Shown here one piece after another: positions 63,913 through 64,000 of a stretch of DNA of 64,000 nucleotides; the first letter of the stretch is position 1; the number at the start of each line of letters is the position of its first letter. The notes beneath the pieces are model-generated. The model did not search any database. It was given only the letters and a program-made list of their open reading frames with translations, and was not told where the DNA came from. Origin of the DNA: Liopterus haemorrhoidalis. Taxonomy: Eukaryota; Arthropoda; Insecta; Coleoptera; Dytiscidae. The DNA lies in NCBI GenBank assembly GCA_963971575.1, contig OZ020611.1:61909381-61973380 (forward strand). The letters run 5' to 3'. Position numbers and translations under genes: made by a program.

Positions 63913-64000
63913 GACAAAATGACGGTATAAGGGTTTTTTGGTCATACCTACAAAACCCTAAAAATTACTGAAAAATTAACAAAATACACAGAAAATGAAC

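Larger units (their letters stand above)
62864..63964 (+). mobile_element. (GACA)n DINE-1/Helentron-like element, copy d2
   Basis: Same architecture and roughly the same length as copy d1: 5' word TTTCAGGGTTTTGCAGGTAT, (GACA)n tract at 63857-63911, and 3' hairpin ending ACCTACAAAACCCTAAAAA. Short open frames at 63561-63945 are not genes. Similarity to d1 is high except in the tRNA-like segment. Confidence 0.75.

Overview
The window is AT-rich, repeat-dense, non-coding DNA from an animal nuclear genome. It is almost certainly an arthropod and most likely an insect, because several mariner lineages, hAT, PIF/Harbinger-like, Helitron, jockey-like and RTE-like LINEs, tRNA-derived SINEs and DINE-1-like repeats occur together and nested. 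I found no intact host gene, no rRNA or canonical tRNA gene, no CRISPR array and no bacterial-style operon. Every protein similarity I could read belongs to a transposable element, and every transposase or reverse transcriptase is broken by stops, frameshifts or deletions. Family calls rest on terminal inverted repeats (TIRs), target-site duplications (TSDs) and protein motifs read by eye.

Layout. 1-590: the end of a DINE-1-like repeat with a (CA)n tract; two more copies lie at 6506-7258 and 17259-17949. 0.75-2.1 kb: a pogo-like remnant split by a 5'-truncated LINE with a 12-bp TSD. 3.0-5.6 kb: a mariner hit by two clean insertions, a TA-TSD MITE and a hAT with an 8-bp TSD. 5.6-7.5 kb: a PIF/Harbinger-like element holding a DINE-1-like copy. 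8.4-11.6 kb: an internally deleted mariner, a Helitron end, and a 1.5-kb hAT. 13.1-14.4 kb: two transposase wrecks. 14.4-20.8 kb: a hAT inside which a mariner and a second hAT sit; the second hAT holds an unclassified CCCAGCAAACA-ended element (itself holding a DINE-1-like copy) and a nearly full-length mariner.

21.6-28.7 kb: one small mariner expanded tenfold by nested insertions, among them a 5.2-kb hAT that holds several nested CCCAGCAAACA elements. 29.4-34.4 kb: mariners, a Helitron-type tandem repeat, and a jockey-like LINE inside a TA-TSD element. 35.1-35.9 kb: a SINE with a perfect 10-bp TSD and an RTE remnant. 36.0-45.5 kb: a hAT whose ends are 9.5 kb apart because it holds a small LTR element with identical LTRs in a (TA)n tract and a 6.1-kb Helitron filled with about 20 copies of a 290-bp satellite. 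45.5-50 kb: an RTE remnant, a deleted mariner, a SINE, and a Harbinger-like element with a MADF-like gene fragment. 50-55 kb: mostly featureless, with an RTE tail, a mariner and a SINE. 55.9-64 kb: a Helitron holding a (GACA)n DINE-1-like repeat and a mariner, a hAT MITE, a hAT with a transposase C-terminus, and a second (GACA)n repeat.

The elements do not cooperate as a pathway. They record successive rounds of transposition, and the nesting order gives a relative chronology. The items most worth a second look are the CCCAGCAAACA family with its 24-bp minisatellite and long hairpin, the Helitron-borne satellite, the identical-LTR mini-element with coding-like minisatellite, and two DINE-1-like families for which paralogous empty sites are present in the same window.
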